Source: Ruminococcaceae bacterium UBA794
Lineage (GTDB): Bacteria; Bacillota; Clostridia; Oscillospirales; Ruminococcaceae
Reading direction: 5' to 3'
Assembly: GCA_002304735.1 (NCBI GenBank)
Contig: DBIU01000036.1
Coordinates: 1 to 41,979 of the forward strand
Length of the DNA: 41,979 bases
Part shown: piece by piece, positions 1 to 9,072 of the stretch
Layout of the letters: the number at the start of each line of letters is the position of its first letter
Numbering within the stretch: the stretch's first letter is position 1
Translations under genes and position numbers: made by a program
The notes under the pieces: generated by a model
Told to the model about the DNA's origin: nothing
Databases searched by the model: none
The model's input: the letters and a program-made list of their open reading frames with translations, nothing else

Positions 1-3000
1 CGATAAGCGGACTTGCCTGCGGAAAGCCTATCCGCGGAAATGTTGCGTTTCTCGGCGGACCGCTGCATTATCTCTCGGAGCTGCGTCAGAGGTTCATTGA
101 AACGCTTAACCTGAAGCCCGAGAACATAATTATTCCCGAAAATGCGAATTTGTTTGTGGCAATGGGCTGCGCTTTGTCGGACGAAGCGGAGGAAATGTCG
201 ATTGACGCGCTCGTGAAAAAAGCGGGCAATCTCGGCGGCAATCAGCTCCGCGAGGTTGAGCGTCTTGCGCCGCTTTTCGAGGACGAGGAGGAGCTTAAAG
301 CGTTCCGCGAGCGCCACGCGAAGTCGGTTATCCCGACGGCGGAGCTTTCCGAGCATAAGGGCGCTTGTTATCTCGGAATTGACGCGGGTTCGACGACGAC
401 GAAGGCGGTTTTGCTTAACAAAAACGCTGAAATTCTCTATTCGCATTACGACAATAACCACGGCGACCCGCTCAAATCGGTAATAGGCATACTGAAAGAG
501 ATTTACGGCTTGCTTCCCGAGGGCGCGTACATTGCGAAGGCTTGTACGACGGGCTACGGCGAGCATTTGATAAAGGCGGCGCTCTCGGCGGATTTCGGCG
601 AGATTGAAACTATGGCGCACTATAAAGCCGCGGATAAAATCCTGCCCGGCGCGGAGTTCATTCTGGATATCGGCGGTCAGGATATGAAGTGTATGCGCGT
701 GAAAAACGGCGAAATCGAGAGTATTCTGCTTAACGAGGCTTGCTCGTCGGGCTGCGGCTCGTTTATTGAGAATTTCGCGAATGCGCTCGGAATGACGTCC
801 GCGGAATTTGCGGTGCTCGGACTTTCGGCTGAACACCCCGTCGACCTCGGTTCGCGCTGCACGGTGTTTATGAATTCACGCGTAAAGCAGGCTCAGAAAG
901 AGGGTGCGACCGTTGCGGACATATCGGCGGGACTTTCCTATTCCGTCTGCAAAAACGCGCTGTTTAAGGTAATAAAGCTGCGCGATACCGCTTCAATGGG
1001 CGAAAAAATCATCGTTCAGGGCGGCACGTTTATGAACGACAGCGTGCTTCGTGCGTTTGAAAAAATAGTGGGAAAAGACGTTGTGCGTCCCGATAAAGCG
1101 GGACTTATGGGCGCTTACGGCTCCGCGCTTGTGGCTTTGGAGCGCGACGACGGGAAAAAGAGCGCGATTGCTTCGCCCGATGAGCTTGACGGCTTTAAGG
1201 CGGAAAAAACGACCGCGCGCTGCGGAAAATGCTCGAACAACTGCCTGCTGACAATCACGAAATTCCCCGACGGGAAGCGCTATATCAGCAACAATCGCTG
1301 CGAGCGCGGCGCAGGAAACGTTTCAACGGGCGAGAAGCTGCCGAATTTGTACGATTATAAATATCATCTGCTGTTCGACCGCGAGTGCCTTTCTGAGGAA
1401 AGTGCGCCGCGCGGCGTAATCGGACTTCCGCGCGTTCTCGGAATGTACGAGAATTATCCTTTCTGGCACAAGCTTTTCACGGAGCTTGGCTTCAGCGTGA
1501 AGCTTTCTCCGAAAACGACGCGCGCGATTTACGACAAGGGAATTGAAACTATGCCGAGCGAGAGCGTGTGCTATCCCGCGAAGCTTGCTCACGGGCATAT
1601 TCAGGCGCTTATCGACGAGGGAATAAAGCTGATATTCTATCCGTCTATGCCGTATGAAATGTCTGACGATATCGGCGCGGACAATCACTACAACTGCCCC
1701 GTTGTCGCAACGTACAGCGAGGTTATCAAAAATTCCGTGCCGGAGCTGCGCGAAAGCGTGAAATTCCTCAATCCTTTCCTGCCGATTTTCAATGAAAAAC
1801 GTATGGGAGAGCGTCTTTTTGAGGAGTTTTCGGCAAATCTCGCGGAAATGAATATCACTAAAAAGGAAATAACCGAGGCTCTCGAAAAAGCCTACGCGGA
1901 GGACGCGGCTTTCAAGGAAGCGATGCGGAAAAAGGGCGAAGAAACGCTGAATTTCCTCAAGGAGAACCACAAGCGCGGAATTGTGCTTGCGGGACGTCCC
2001 TATCACATCGACCCCGAGATTAACCACGGACTTCCCGAGATGATTTCGGGATACGGCTTTGCGGTGCTTACGGAGGATTCCGTGGCGCATATCGCGCAGG
2101 TTGTCCGTCCTATCCGCGTTGTTGACCAGTGGACCTATCACACAAGGCTTTACGCCGCGGCTCACGTTGTCGGAGAAAACGACTGCCTGGAGCTTGTACA
2201 GCTCAATTCGTTCGGCTGCGGACTTGACGCAATCACGACCGACGAGGTTCAGGAGATACTCAGAAGCTTCGGAAAGCTTTATACCTGCCTTAAAATCGAC
2301 GAGGTAAACAACCTCGGCGCGGCGAGAATACGTCTGCGCTCGCTTATTTCGGTAATTGACGAAAGAGCGCGCCGCAGGTTCAAGCCCGTTCGCGGACACA
2401 TCGGATACATAAGACAGCCCGAGTTCACGAAAGAAATGCGAAAAAAGCACAAAATTCTCTGCCCGCAGATGGCGCCTATTCACTTCGATTTGCTTGAAAT
2501 GGCGTTCAGATACAGCGGCTATGACGTGGACATTCTGCGCGACTGCTCGAAGGCGGTTGTTGACGAGGGCTTGAAGTACGTCAACAACGACGCGTGCTAT
2601 CCGTCGATTTTGATTGTCGGACAGCTAATTCACGCGCTCAACAGCGGAAAATACGACCTCGACAACACGTCCGTTATGATAACGCAGACGGGCGGCGCGT
2701 GCCGTGCGACAAACTATGTCGGAATGTTGAAAAAAGCGCTTAAGGAAGCGGGATTTGAGAATGTTCCGCTGATTTCGCTGAACGTTGTGGGACTTGAAAA
2801 GCAGAGCGGCTTCAAGATATCCGCGGGAATGCTCGTGCGCGCGTTTATGAGCATAATTTACGGCGACGTGCTTTCGCGCTGCCTGTACAAGGTTCGTCCC
2901 TACGAGGTTGAAAAAGGCTCCGCGAACGCGCTTTATCAGAAGTGGCGGCTGATACTCCGCGAGGATATGAAGTCGCTTTCGATGAAGAAATTCAACAGCA

Positions 3001-3710
3001 ACATAAGAGCGATTGTTGAAGATTTCGACAAATTCCCCGTGCGCGACGTCAAAAAGCCGAGAATAGGACTTGTCGGAGAAATTCTCGTCAAGTTCCACCC
3101 CGTCGCGAATAACGACATAATCGGCTTGCTTGAAAACGAGGGCTGCGAGGTTGTCGTACCCGACCTTATGGGATTTTTCTATTACATCTGCTCGCACGGA
3201 GTGACGAAATCCGAGCTGCTTTATTGCTCAAAGACGAAGAAATTCGCCGAAAACGCCGCGATAAAGGCGATGAAGTTTATGGAAAAAGCGTACCGCGCGG
3301 CTGTTAAGGGAACGAAGTTCGGCTGTCCGGGCGACATTTTCGAGATGAGAGAATCGGTAAAGCCGATTGTATCTCCGGGAAATATTGCGGGCGAGGGCTG
3401 GTTCCTGTCGGCGGAGATGCTGGAGCTTATCCACGAGGGCGTTCCGAATATCGTGTGTATGCAGCCGTTCGCGTGCCTGCCGAATCACGTCACGGGAAAA
3501 GGCGTAATCGGAGAACTTCGCCGCCGTTATCCCGAAAGCAACATTGTCGCGGTTGACTTCGACCCCGGCGCTTCCGAGGTAAATCAGGTCAACAGAATAA
3601 AGCTTATGCTTACGAGAGCGTTTGCGGAAGCGGGAATAAGCAGAAAGAGCGCCGTAAATATTGAAGCGGATGATAAATATTCCGAGCTTATCGGCGCTAT
3701 GGACAAGTAA
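1..3710 (+). CDS. Acyl-CoA dehydratase activase-related fusion protein (BcrAD/BadFG ATPase + DUF2229), 5'-truncated
   Basis: The reading frame is open from base 3, so the start lies outside the window; 1235 residues are visible. The first few dozen residues are the tail of one ASKHA-type activase domain (motif FLGGPLHYL). A second follows (YLGIDAGSTTTKAV near 367-415; DIGGQDMKCM near 667-697) with Cys residues in ACSSGCGSF and SRCTVF at the positions that bind the bridging [4Fe-4S] cluster in HgdC-type activators. A four-Cys stretch (CGKC, then NNC and RCERG) and DUF2229/HgdB-like regions (GRPYHIDPEINHG near 1990) make up the rest. Family knowledge: activators use ATP to drive electrons into 2-hydroxyacyl-CoA dehydratases or double-cubane reductases. 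These large fusions are widespread in Clostridia but their substrate is generally unknown. No separate dehydratase genes are adjacent, so the pathway cannot be named. Confidence 0.88.
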   Translation, partial: ISGLACGKPIRGNVAFLGGPLHYLSELRQRFIETLNLKPENIIIPENANLFVAMGCALSDEAEEMSIDALVKKAGNLGGNQLREVERLAPLFEDEEELKAFRERHAKSVIPTAELSEHKGACYLGIDAGSTTTKAVLLNKNAEILYSHYDNNHGDPLKSVIGILKEIYGLLPEGAYIAKACTTGYGEHLIKAALSADFGEIETMAHYKAADKILPGAEFILDIGGQDMKCMRVKNGEIESILLNEACSSGCGSFIENFANALGMTSAEFAVLGLSAEHPVDLGSRCTVFMNSRVKQAQKEGATVADISAGLSYSVCKNALFKVIKLRDTASMGEKIIVQGGTFMNDSVLRAFEKIVGKDVVRPDKAGLMGAYGSALVALERDDGKKSAIASPDELDGFKAEKTTARCGKCSNNCLLTITKFPDGKRYISNNRCERGAGNVSTGEKLPNLYDYKYHLLFDRECLSEESAPRGVIGLPRVLGMYENYPFWHKLFTELGFSVKLSPKTTRAIYDKGIETMPSESVCYPAKLAHGHIQALIDEGIKLIFYPSMPYEMSDDIGADNHYNCPVVATYSEVIKNSVPELRESVKFLNPFLPIFNEKRMGERLFEEFSANLAEMNITKKEITEALEKAYAEDAAFKEAMRKKGEETLNFLKENHKRGIVLAGRPYHIDPEINHGLPEMISGYGFAVLTEDSVAHIAQVVRPIRVVDQWTYHTRLYAAAHVVGENDCLELVQLNSFGCGLDAITTDEVQEILRSFGKLYTCLKIDEVNNLGAARIRLRSLISVIDERARRRFKPVRGHIGYIRQPEFTKEMRKKHKILCPQMAPIHFDLLEMAFRYSGYDVDILRDCSKAVVDEGLKYVNNDACYPSILIVGQLIHALNSGKYDLDNTSVMITQTGGACRATNYVGMLKKALKEAGFENVPLISLNVVGLEKQSGFKISAGMLVRAFMSIIYGDVLSRCLYKVRPYEVEKGSANALYQKWRLILREDMKSLSMKKFNSNIRAIVEDFDKFPVRDVKKPRIGLVGEILVKFHPVANNDIIGLLENEGCEVVVPDLMGFFYYICSHGVTKSELLYCSKTKKFAENAAIKAMKFMEKAYRAAVKGTKFGCPGDIFEMRESVKPIVSPGNIAGEGWFLSAEMLELIHEGVPNIVCMQPFACLPNHVTGKGVIGELRRRYPESNIVAVDFDPGASEVNQVNRIKLMLTRAFAEAGISRKSAVNIEADDKYSELIGAMDK

Positions 3711-3728
3711 TTAGACGGAGGAATATAA

Positions 3729-4643
3729 ATGGCAATTCAAAATCTTACGCCAAATTCAAGCGGCGACAAGAAAAAATCGGTTAGCTTCTGGGTGCTTATC
3801 GGGCTTATTACGATATTTGCGCTGATTGTGATATTCAACAGCTTTTCCGTGGTAAACGAGGGCTATATCGGCGTTAAATATCAATTCGGAAAGATTGTTT
3901 CGAGCGACCTTTCCGCGGGACTTAACATTCACATTCCTTTTATCGAGGAGATACAGGAAGTCGATACGCGCGAGCAGATTTATTCCGTTCAGACGAACGC
4001 TTATACAAGCGACACGCAGACGGTTGACCAGCTTTCGCTTAAGATGAATTATTATTACGACGGAACGAAGCTTTCGGAGATTATCCGAACAATCGGCATA
4101 GGCAACGTTGAAACGAAGCTTCTTGTGCCGAACGTCGCGAAAATCGCGAAAAACGAGATAGGCAGAGTGCGCGCCGAGGACCTTGTACAGACGCGCTCCG
4201 AGGTTCAGAACGCAATTTACGAGTCGCTGAAAGAAACGCTCGAGCCGAGCGGAATTATCGTAACAGCGTTCGCTATCGAGAATTTGTCGTTTGACAGCGC
4301 GTTTGAGCAGTCTATTCAGGCGAAGGTAATCGCGGCGCAGGACGCATTGAAGATGCAGAATAAGACCGCCGAGAGGGAAGAAGAAGCGAAGCAGAAGGTT
4401 ATCGCGGCGCAGGCTGAAGCGGACTCGCAGAAAATCAAGGCTGACGCGGAGGCTTACGCGATTAAGGCTGTGCAGGAGCAGCTTGCAAGCAGCCCGAATT
4501 ATATTGACTATCTGAAGATAAACAACTGGAACGGCGAGCTTCCGCAGGCAATCGGAAACGAGGTAAATCCGTTCTTCGCGCTTGACGGCAAGACGGGCTC
4601 AACAAGCGGAACAAGCGCTTCCGGAGCGGCTTCAGCCGAATAA
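3729..4643 (+). CDS. SPFH/Band 7 (prohibitin family) membrane protein
   Basis: A 304-residue protein with a short cytoplasmic N-terminus and one membrane segment at about residues 21-42 (WVLIGLITIFALIVIF). It is followed by a typical SPFH domain (NEGYIGVKYQFGKI, then GLNIHIPFIEEIQEVDTREQ) and an Ala/Glu/Lys/Gln-rich coiled coil at about 205-250. The tail is low-complexity Ser/Thr/Gly/Ala. Such proteins oligomerise on membranes and organise microdomains or control proteases such as FtsH; the client here is unknown. The start has a good ribosome site (GGAGG at 3718-3722). It lies 18 bp after the preceding gene, so co-transcription is likely. The call to family is firm; function is inference. 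Confidence 0.9.
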   Translation: MAIQNLTPNSSGDKKKSVSFWVLIGLITIFALIVIFNSFSVVNEGYIGVKYQFGKIVSSDLSAGLNIHIPFIEEIQEVDTREQIYSVQTNAYTSDTQTVDQLSLKMNYYYDGTKLSEIIRTIGIGNVETKLLVPNVAKIAKNEIGRVRAEDLVQTRSEVQNAIYESLKETLEPSGIIVTAFAIENLSFDSAFEQSIQAKVIAAQDALKMQNKTAEREEEAKQKVIAAQAEADSQKIKADAEAYAIKAVQEQLASSPNYIDYLKINNWNGELPQAIGNEVNPFFALDGKTGSTSGTSASGAASAE

Positions 4644-4668
4644 GACGTGAAATATTGTGAAATGCCGG

Positions 4669-4690
4669 GCGGCAGCTTTGCCGCTCGCTT
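4669..4690 (+). terminator. Weak terminator-like hairpin after the SPFH gene
   Basis: A perfect 6-bp stem GCGGCA/TGCCGC with a 4-nt loop, followed by a broken T tract (TCGCTTTTCC). It sits between the SPFH gene and the dockerin-CAP gene. It may reduce read-through, but the weak T run makes it uncertain. Confidence 0.4.
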
Positions 4691-4714
4691 TTCCGTTAAA
4701 AAGGAGAAATTGAT

Positions 4715-5377
4715 ATGAAAAAGAGAGTTTCTGCCGTAATTTCGGGAATTTTAGCGGCAATCGCACTTACGAACGTTTGCTTTGCCGAGGAATTGAAGTA
4801 CGACGTAAACGGCGACGGCTATGAAAACGCAAAGGACGCGCTTGCGATATTGAAAATGAGTGCGCGTATGGAAATCGACCTAAGCTATGATTTTAACGGC
4901 GACGGCTATATGAACGCAAAGGACGCGCTTTTCGTGCTGAAATATGCCGCGGGTATTCCCGTTGAAACCCCCGACCCCGAAACGCCCGATGATATAGCTC
5001 CCGAGGAGTTTGAAGCGGAGGTTGTTCGCCTTGTAAACATCGAGCGCGAGAAAAACGGACTTAGCGCGCTTAAATCTGACAACGAAAAGCTGAACAGAGC
5101 CGCCGATATCCGCGCCGAGGAGCTGACGACAAGCTTTTCCCACACGCGTCCGAGCGGAGCCGATTGCTTTTCCGTGCTTATCGAGCGCGGAATTAAGTAT
5201 CGCGCGGCGGGCGAAAACATCGCATACGGTTATCGGACGCCGGCGGAGGTTGTCGAGGGCTGGCTCAATTCTCCGGGACACCGCGCGAATATTCTCACCG
5301 GTTCCTTTACGCATATCGGCGTCGGCTACAACGAAAACGGCAATTACTGGGTTCAGCTTTTCATAACGGAATTGTGA
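4715..5377 (+). CDS. Secreted N-terminal dockerin + CAP (SCP-like) domain protein
   Basis: A 220-residue protein with a Sec signal peptide (MKKRVSAVISGILAAIALTN, cleavage after about residue 24 at CFA/EE). Next comes a type I dockerin with two calcium loops (DVNGDGYENAKDA and DFNGDGYMNAKDA), at residues about 27-85. A Pro/Glu/Asp linker (about 88-100) leads to a CAP domain (VNIEREKNGL; GHRANIL; GYNENGNYWVQLF). Dockerins dock to cohesins on cell-surface or cellulosome-like scaffolds. CAP domains are often secreted adhesion, lipid-binding or lytic accessory modules. Unlike classical cellulosomal enzymes the dockerin is at the N-terminus. The ribosome site AAGGAG lies 9 bp before ATG. No scaffoldin or cohesin is encoded here. 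A second protein of the same architecture occurs at 34287-35342. Confidence 0.9.
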   Translation: MKKRVSAVISGILAAIALTNVCFAEELKYDVNGDGYENAKDALAILKMSARMEIDLSYDFNGDGYMNAKDALFVLKYAAGIPVETPDPETPDDIAPEEFEAEVVRLVNIEREKNGLSALKSDNEKLNRAADIRAEELTTSFSHTRPSGADCFSVLIERGIKYRAAGENIAYGYRTPAEVVEGWLNSPGHRANILTGSFTHIGVGYNENGNYWVQLFITEL

Positions 5378-5395
5378 TAAATCGAGGTAAAAGAC

Positions 5396-7759
5396 TTGAC
5401 GTATAATGAATTAAAGCGGCGCGCGCTTGAAAGCTGTTTTGCGCGTGCGAACAATATGCAGAAAAAGGCGATTTTCAAGGTTCGCGGAGCGGTTTTGATA
5501 ATCGCGGGCGCGGGAAGCGGAAAGACGACCGTTCTTGTAAATAGAATTGCGAATATGACGCGCTTCGGAAACGCTTTTCACGATGACGAGGAACGGAATA
5601 TTTCGCCCGATGAGGAGCGTTTTCTCGCGGAATTTCCGAATATGGAAAAAAGCTCCGAGAATATCGCAAAACTTGCGGAAATAATCGCGGTAAATCCCGT
5701 AAATCCGTGGAATATACTTGCGATAACGTTCACGAATAAGGCTGCGGGAGAGCTTCGCGAGAGGCTTTCGGCGATGCTCGGCGAGGACGCGGAGAAGATT
5801 AACGCTTCGACCTTCCATTCAGCGTGTGTGAAGATATTGCGCCGCGAGATTGAAAAGCTCGGCTTCCGCGCGGGATTTACGATTTACGACGACGACGATT
5901 CAAAGCGTCTGCTGCGCGAGATAATGAAAAATCGCGGAATTGACGAAAAGCGGATTGCTCCGAAGGTGTTCAGAAACAATATTTCGCGCCTTAAGGACAG
6001 AATGATTTCGGCTGAGGAGTATGCGAAAACGGCGGCTGAAAGCGGCGAATTTGTCGAGCAGAAAACCGCCGAAATTTACGCGGATTATCAGAAATCGCTT
6101 GCGAGCGCGAACGCGGTTGATTTTGACGACATAATTTACCTCACGGTAAAGCTTTTCGAGAATTTCCCCGACGTGCTTTCGCATTACCGCAATCTCTACA
6201 AATACATAATGGTTGACGAGTATCAGGACACGAATTTCGCGCAGTACCGCTTGGTTTCGCTGCTTGCGGGGGATAACGGAAATCTTTGCGTTGTCGGCGA
6301 CGACGACCAGTCGATTTACCGTTTCCGCGGCGCTACGATTGAGAATATTCTGAATTTTGAGAAAGAGTACAAAAGCTGCGAGGTTATTCGCCTTGAGCAG
6401 AATTACCGTTCAACGACAAACATCTTGGACGCCGCGAACAGCGTTATCAAAAACAATTCAAACCGCAAGCAAAAGCGCCTCTGGAGCGAGCTTGGCGAGG
6501 GCGACAAGATTAAAATTCTGAAGTATCAGAATGAGCTTGGCGAGGGAAAGGGCGTCGCGGATATAATAGCAAAGGGCGTTGAAAACGGCGCGAGATATTC
6601 GGATTACGCAATTCTTTACCGCAGCAACGCGCTTTCGAGAACCTTTGAAACGTCGCTTTCCCGCTCGTCTATTCCGTATAAAATAGTCGGCGGACTTCGT
6701 TTCTATGACCGCAAGGAAATCAAGGATATTTTGAGCTATCTTGCGCTTTTGAATAATCCGTATGACTCGATACGCTTCCGCAGAGTGATAAACGAGCCTA
6801 AGCGCGGAATAGGCGACGCCACGATTGACGAGATAATCCGCATAAGCGAGGGACTCGGAATTAGTCCGCTTGACGTGTGCAGGGACGCGGGACGGTTTGA
6901 AACGCTTTCGCGCAAGACGAACGCGCTGAAAGCCGCCGCGAACATTTTTGACGAGCTTGACGAGCTTTCGGATACGCTGCGGCTTGACGAGCTGATTGAC
7001 GAGGTTGTCGAGAAATCGGGATACGCGCAGATGCTAAAGGCGCTCGGCGACGAGGGCGCGTCGAGAATGGAGAACGTAAACGAGCTGAAGTCAAACGCTC
7101 TGGAGCTGCTGAAAGAGCAGCCCGACGCGGCTTTGCCGGACTTTTTGGAGCAGGCGGCGCTTCAGTCGGATATCGATAACTATGATACCGAAACCGACCG
7201 CGTTTCTCTTATGACAATGCACAGCGCAAAGGGACTTGAGTTTCCCGAGGTATTTCTTGTGGCGGCGGAGGACAACGTTTTCCCCTCGATTATGAGCATA
7301 AACAGTCCCGCCGAGCTTGAGGAGGAGCGCAGACTTGCGTACGTTGCGATAACGCGCGCGAAGAAACGGCTTTACATCACGCATACGGGTTATCGTATGC
7401 TTTATGGGCGCACGTCGTCGAACAAGCTCTCGACCTTTGTGCGCGAGATACCGGAGTGCTATTGCGAAAAAACCGACGACAAGCCGCAAAACAGCTTTGT
7501 AAGAGGAATGTCGTTTGCGAAGCCTGTTCAGAAGAGCTTTTTGAAAGAGCAGTCCGAGAAAATGCACACATCGGCGCCCGTTCATACGGCTGCGGGAGAG
7601 AGCTTCTCGGTCGGCGACAGGGTTCGGCACAAGATTTTCGGCGAGGGAACGGTGGTTAACGTGAAGCCTGTCGGAAAGGACGCGATAATCACGATTGACT
7701 TCGATACAAAGGGAACGAAGCCCGTGATGCAGAATAACGCGAGAATGGAAAAGCTGTAA
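5396..7759 (+). CDS. pcrA: UvrD/PcrA-type superfamily 1 ATP-dependent DNA helicase
   Basis: A 787-residue 3'-5' DNA helicase with the SF1A motifs in order: Walker A GAGSGKTT (residues 38-45), VDEYQDTNFAQY, GDDDQSIYRFRGA, LEQNYRST, MTMHSAKGLEFPEVF and VAITRAKKRLYITH. The C-terminus carries a Tudor-like PcrA tail (GDRVRHKIFGEGTVVNV). It acts in nucleotide excision repair, removal of recombinases and replication-transcription conflicts. A roughly 40-residue acidic insertion follows motif I (about 58-98, rich in Asp and Glu), longer than in Bacillus PcrA. Translation starts at TTG 5396, with GAGGT seven bases upstream and no better ATG. The gene begins 18 bp after the CAP gene. Confidence 0.93.
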   Translation: MTYNELKRRALESCFARANNMQKKAIFKVRGAVLIIAGAGSGKTTVLVNRIANMTRFGNAFHDDEERNISPDEERFLAEFPNMEKSSENIAKLAEIIAVNPVNPWNILAITFTNKAAGELRERLSAMLGEDAEKINASTFHSACVKILRREIEKLGFRAGFTIYDDDDSKRLLREIMKNRGIDEKRIAPKVFRNNISRLKDRMISAEEYAKTAAESGEFVEQKTAEIYADYQKSLASANAVDFDDIIYLTVKLFENFPDVLSHYRNLYKYIMVDEYQDTNFAQYRLVSLLAGDNGNLCVVGDDDQSIYRFRGATIENILNFEKEYKSCEVIRLEQNYRSTTNILDAANSVIKNNSNRKQKRLWSELGEGDKIKILKYQNELGEGKGVADIIAKGVENGARYSDYAILYRSNALSRTFETSLSRSSIPYKIVGGLRFYDRKEIKDILSYLALLNNPYDSIRFRRVINEPKRGIGDATIDEIIRISEGLGISPLDVCRDAGRFETLSRKTNALKAAANIFDELDELSDTLRLDELIDEVVEKSGYAQMLKALGDEGASRMENVNELKSNALELLKEQPDAALPDFLEQAALQSDIDNYDTETDRVSLMTMHSAKGLEFPEVFLVAAEDNVFPSIMSINSPAELEEERRLAYVAITRAKKRLYITHTGYRMLYGRTSSNKLSTFVREIPECYCEKTDDKPQNSFVRGMSFAKPVQKSFLKEQSEKMHTSAPVHTAAGESFSVGDRVRHKIFGEGTVVNVKPVGKDAIITIDFDTKGTKPVMQNNARMEKL

Positions 7760-8015
7760 AAAGCGAAAATAATTATGCGGTGTTGCCCTAAAGTTTTCGG
7801 GAAATCTGCCGATATATAAGGTAAGAGGAAAGGAAATGCAGCTATATTTCCCGAACTTGGAGCGAAATGTGTGCCGGCAAAAGCGGGTGCGCATTATGAA
7901 CGTTAAGCGCCGCAAAACGCAGTTTTGACGAGGGAAAAGCGCTTATCGAAATCGAAAGTCCTGCCGCGGTGCCGAGATGCGCCGCGGCTTTGACCTTATG
8001 CGGAGGAGCGATGAA
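7760..8015. other. Gap with possible gene remnant, 7760-8015
   Basis: This 256-bp stretch carries no clear gene. A 30-codon frame at 7836-7928 (+) has a plausible ribosome site (GAGGAAAG) but no recognisable product. A second frame over about 7905-8018 reads smoothly with the codon style of the neighbours (FDEGKALIEIESPAAVPR) but lacks a start. It may be a decayed small gene broken by a frameshift. I see no terminator for the helicase gene. Confidence 0.3.
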
Positions 8016-8375
8016 ATGACGAAGGAAGAGTATCTTGATTTTTGCGGGAATATAGGCGGCGCTGAGCTTGACAGTCCGTTTCGCGATGATTTTGAAAGCG
8101 TTGTCGCAAGACATTCCGCAGGGAGAAAGTGGTTTGCGCTTGTGATGAAGCTTGGTGAAAAATGGGTTGTGAACCTGAAATGCGAGCCGATGGAAGCGGA
8201 ATTGCTGCGAAAGCTTTTCGAGGGCGTTATTCCCGCATATCATATGAATAAAACGCATTGGAATACGGTTTATCTCGATTCGGACGTCCCGCGCGAAGAA
8301 ATCGAGCGCATGACGCTTTCAAGCTTCGCGCTCACGGAAAAGAAAATTCGCGCGCCGAAAAATCCGAAAAAATGA
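8016..8375 (+). CDS. MmcQ/YjbR family (DUF419) protein
   Basis: A 119-residue protein from the ATG at 8016, chosen because GGAGG at 8002-8006 lies nine bases upstream. An earlier in-frame ATG at 7977 has no ribosome site. The sequence ends with the family signature (MNKTHWNTVYLDSDVPREEI, then ERMTLSSFALT). The rest (FRDDFESVVARHSAGRKWFAL, WVVNLKCEP) matches the CyaY-like fold of MmcQ/YjbR proteins. These small proteins were first described as DNA-binding in Pseudomonas, but their cellular role is unsettled. The last residues are basic (KKIRAPKNPKK). It stands alone. Confidence 0.85.
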   Translation: MTKEEYLDFCGNIGGAELDSPFRDDFESVVARHSAGRKWFALVMKLGEKWVVNLKCEPMEAELLRKLFEGVIPAYHMNKTHWNTVYLDSDVPREEIERMTLSSFALTEKKIRAPKNPKK

Positions 8376-8398
8376 AAAAAGTCAAAATTGCCGAAAAT

Positions 8399-8501
8399 GC
8401 AGTAAATTGCAGTCGAAAACGCGAGAAAAACGCGCTTTTTGCAGTAATTTGCAGCGAAATTTTGCGATTTAGCGGAAAAATCGTTAATTTATGCCGCTAA
8501 A
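8399..8501. repeat. Short direct repeat and inverted repeats in the 8376-8585 gap
   Basis: Two near-identical 14-mers (GCAGTAAATTGCAG at 8399-8412 and GCAGTAATTTGCAG at 8441-8454) are separated by 28 bp. An 8-bp perfect inverted repeat TTTAGCGG/CCGCTAAA follows at 8468-8475 and 8494-8501. They lie between the MmcQ gene and the secreted protein gene. They could be operator half-sites or terminator remnants; no T tract supports the latter. Confidence 0.4.
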
Positions 8502-8585
8502 AATCACCGTTTATAAAAAATCCGTCCTTGAGAATAATATTTCTGCGTGAAATTTCGCGCAAAATATAATGATAGGAGAAAAGCG

Positions 8586-9029
8586 ATGATTAAAAAGATT
8601 TCGGCAGCCGCGACTCTTGCGGTCTGCACGGCGGCTCTTACCACCGCCGCAGCTTCGGCTCAGTCGCCGATAGGCAGAGCCGCAAACGGCGTTATCGGCG
8701 CGGGCGAGGACCTTATAGACGGCGCAGCGAACGCGGGCGAGGACATCGTAAACGGCATTACCGGCGGCAGAACAGACGGTCAGAATAACTCGAACGTCAA
8801 TTCTTCAACAAGCTCCACATCATCGGGAACATCGTCAAGCACGCCTTCAAGCGGCGGCTCGGGTTCAACGAGCGGAACAGCTTCGGATACGAACAGCGGT
8901 CTTGAATCGGGCGAAGATATAAACGGCAGCCAAAGCCCTTCGACAGGCGTTTCTTTCGGTATGACAGCGGCAGCGGCTGTAATCGGTGCGCTCGGCGTTG
9001 TCGTAGCGGCAAACCGCCGCGGCGAATAA
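8586..9029 (+). CDS. Exported Ser/Gly-rich protein with SPSTG sorting-like tail
   Basis: A 147-residue protein from ATG 8586 (ribosome site AGGAGA, eight bases upstream; the longer in-frame start at 8547 has none). It has a signal peptide (residues 1-24, ending ASA), an acidic Gly/Ala segment with two similar GAGEDLIDG/NAGEDIVNG repeats, and a long Ser/Thr/Gly low-complexity linker (about 60-115). It ends in SPSTG followed by a hydrophobic helix (MTAAAAVIGALGVVVAA) and NRRGE. That end has the layout of a sortase signal (motif, hydrophobic segment, positive tail), but with an unusual motif. No catalytic domain is visible. Function unknown; a cell-wall or membrane-anchored stalk is the best guess. 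Confidence 0.75.
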   Translation: MIKKISAAATLAVCTAALTTAAASAQSPIGRAANGVIGAGEDLIDGAANAGEDIVNGITGGRTDGQNNSNVNSSTSSTSSGTSSSTPSSGGSGSTSGTASDTNSGLESGEDINGSQSPSTGVSFGMTAAAAVIGALGVVVAANRRGE

Positions 9030-9042
9030 AATATGTTAATCA

Positions 9043-9072
9043 AAGGCGTTCCTTTTCGGAGCGCCTTTTGCG
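9043..9072 (+). terminator. Rho-independent terminator
   Basis: A 10-bp stem AAGGCGTTCC/GGAGCGCCTT (one G-T pair) with a 5-nt loop and a following TTG, directly downstream of the exported protein gene. The T tract is short, but the AAGG...CCTT stem makes termination plausible in both directions. Confidence 0.7.

Noticed and set aside
1323..2483. Long antisense frame of 386 codons opposite the activase gene
   Set aside because: It lies wholly inside a well-supported gene, has no family motifs, and arises from the codon bias (few stops in the reverse frame). The same applies to antisense frames at 11654-12925, 14601-15662, 21843-22517 and 27176-28153.
8399..8454. CRISPR array start
   Set aside because: Only two 14-mers, no regular spacing of repeats and no cas genes. 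The same reasoning excludes the tandem units at 29110-29166 and 32538-32584.
8565..8570. TATAAT before the exported protein at 8586
   Set aside because: Transcription would start inside the ribosome site and no -35 exists at the right distance.
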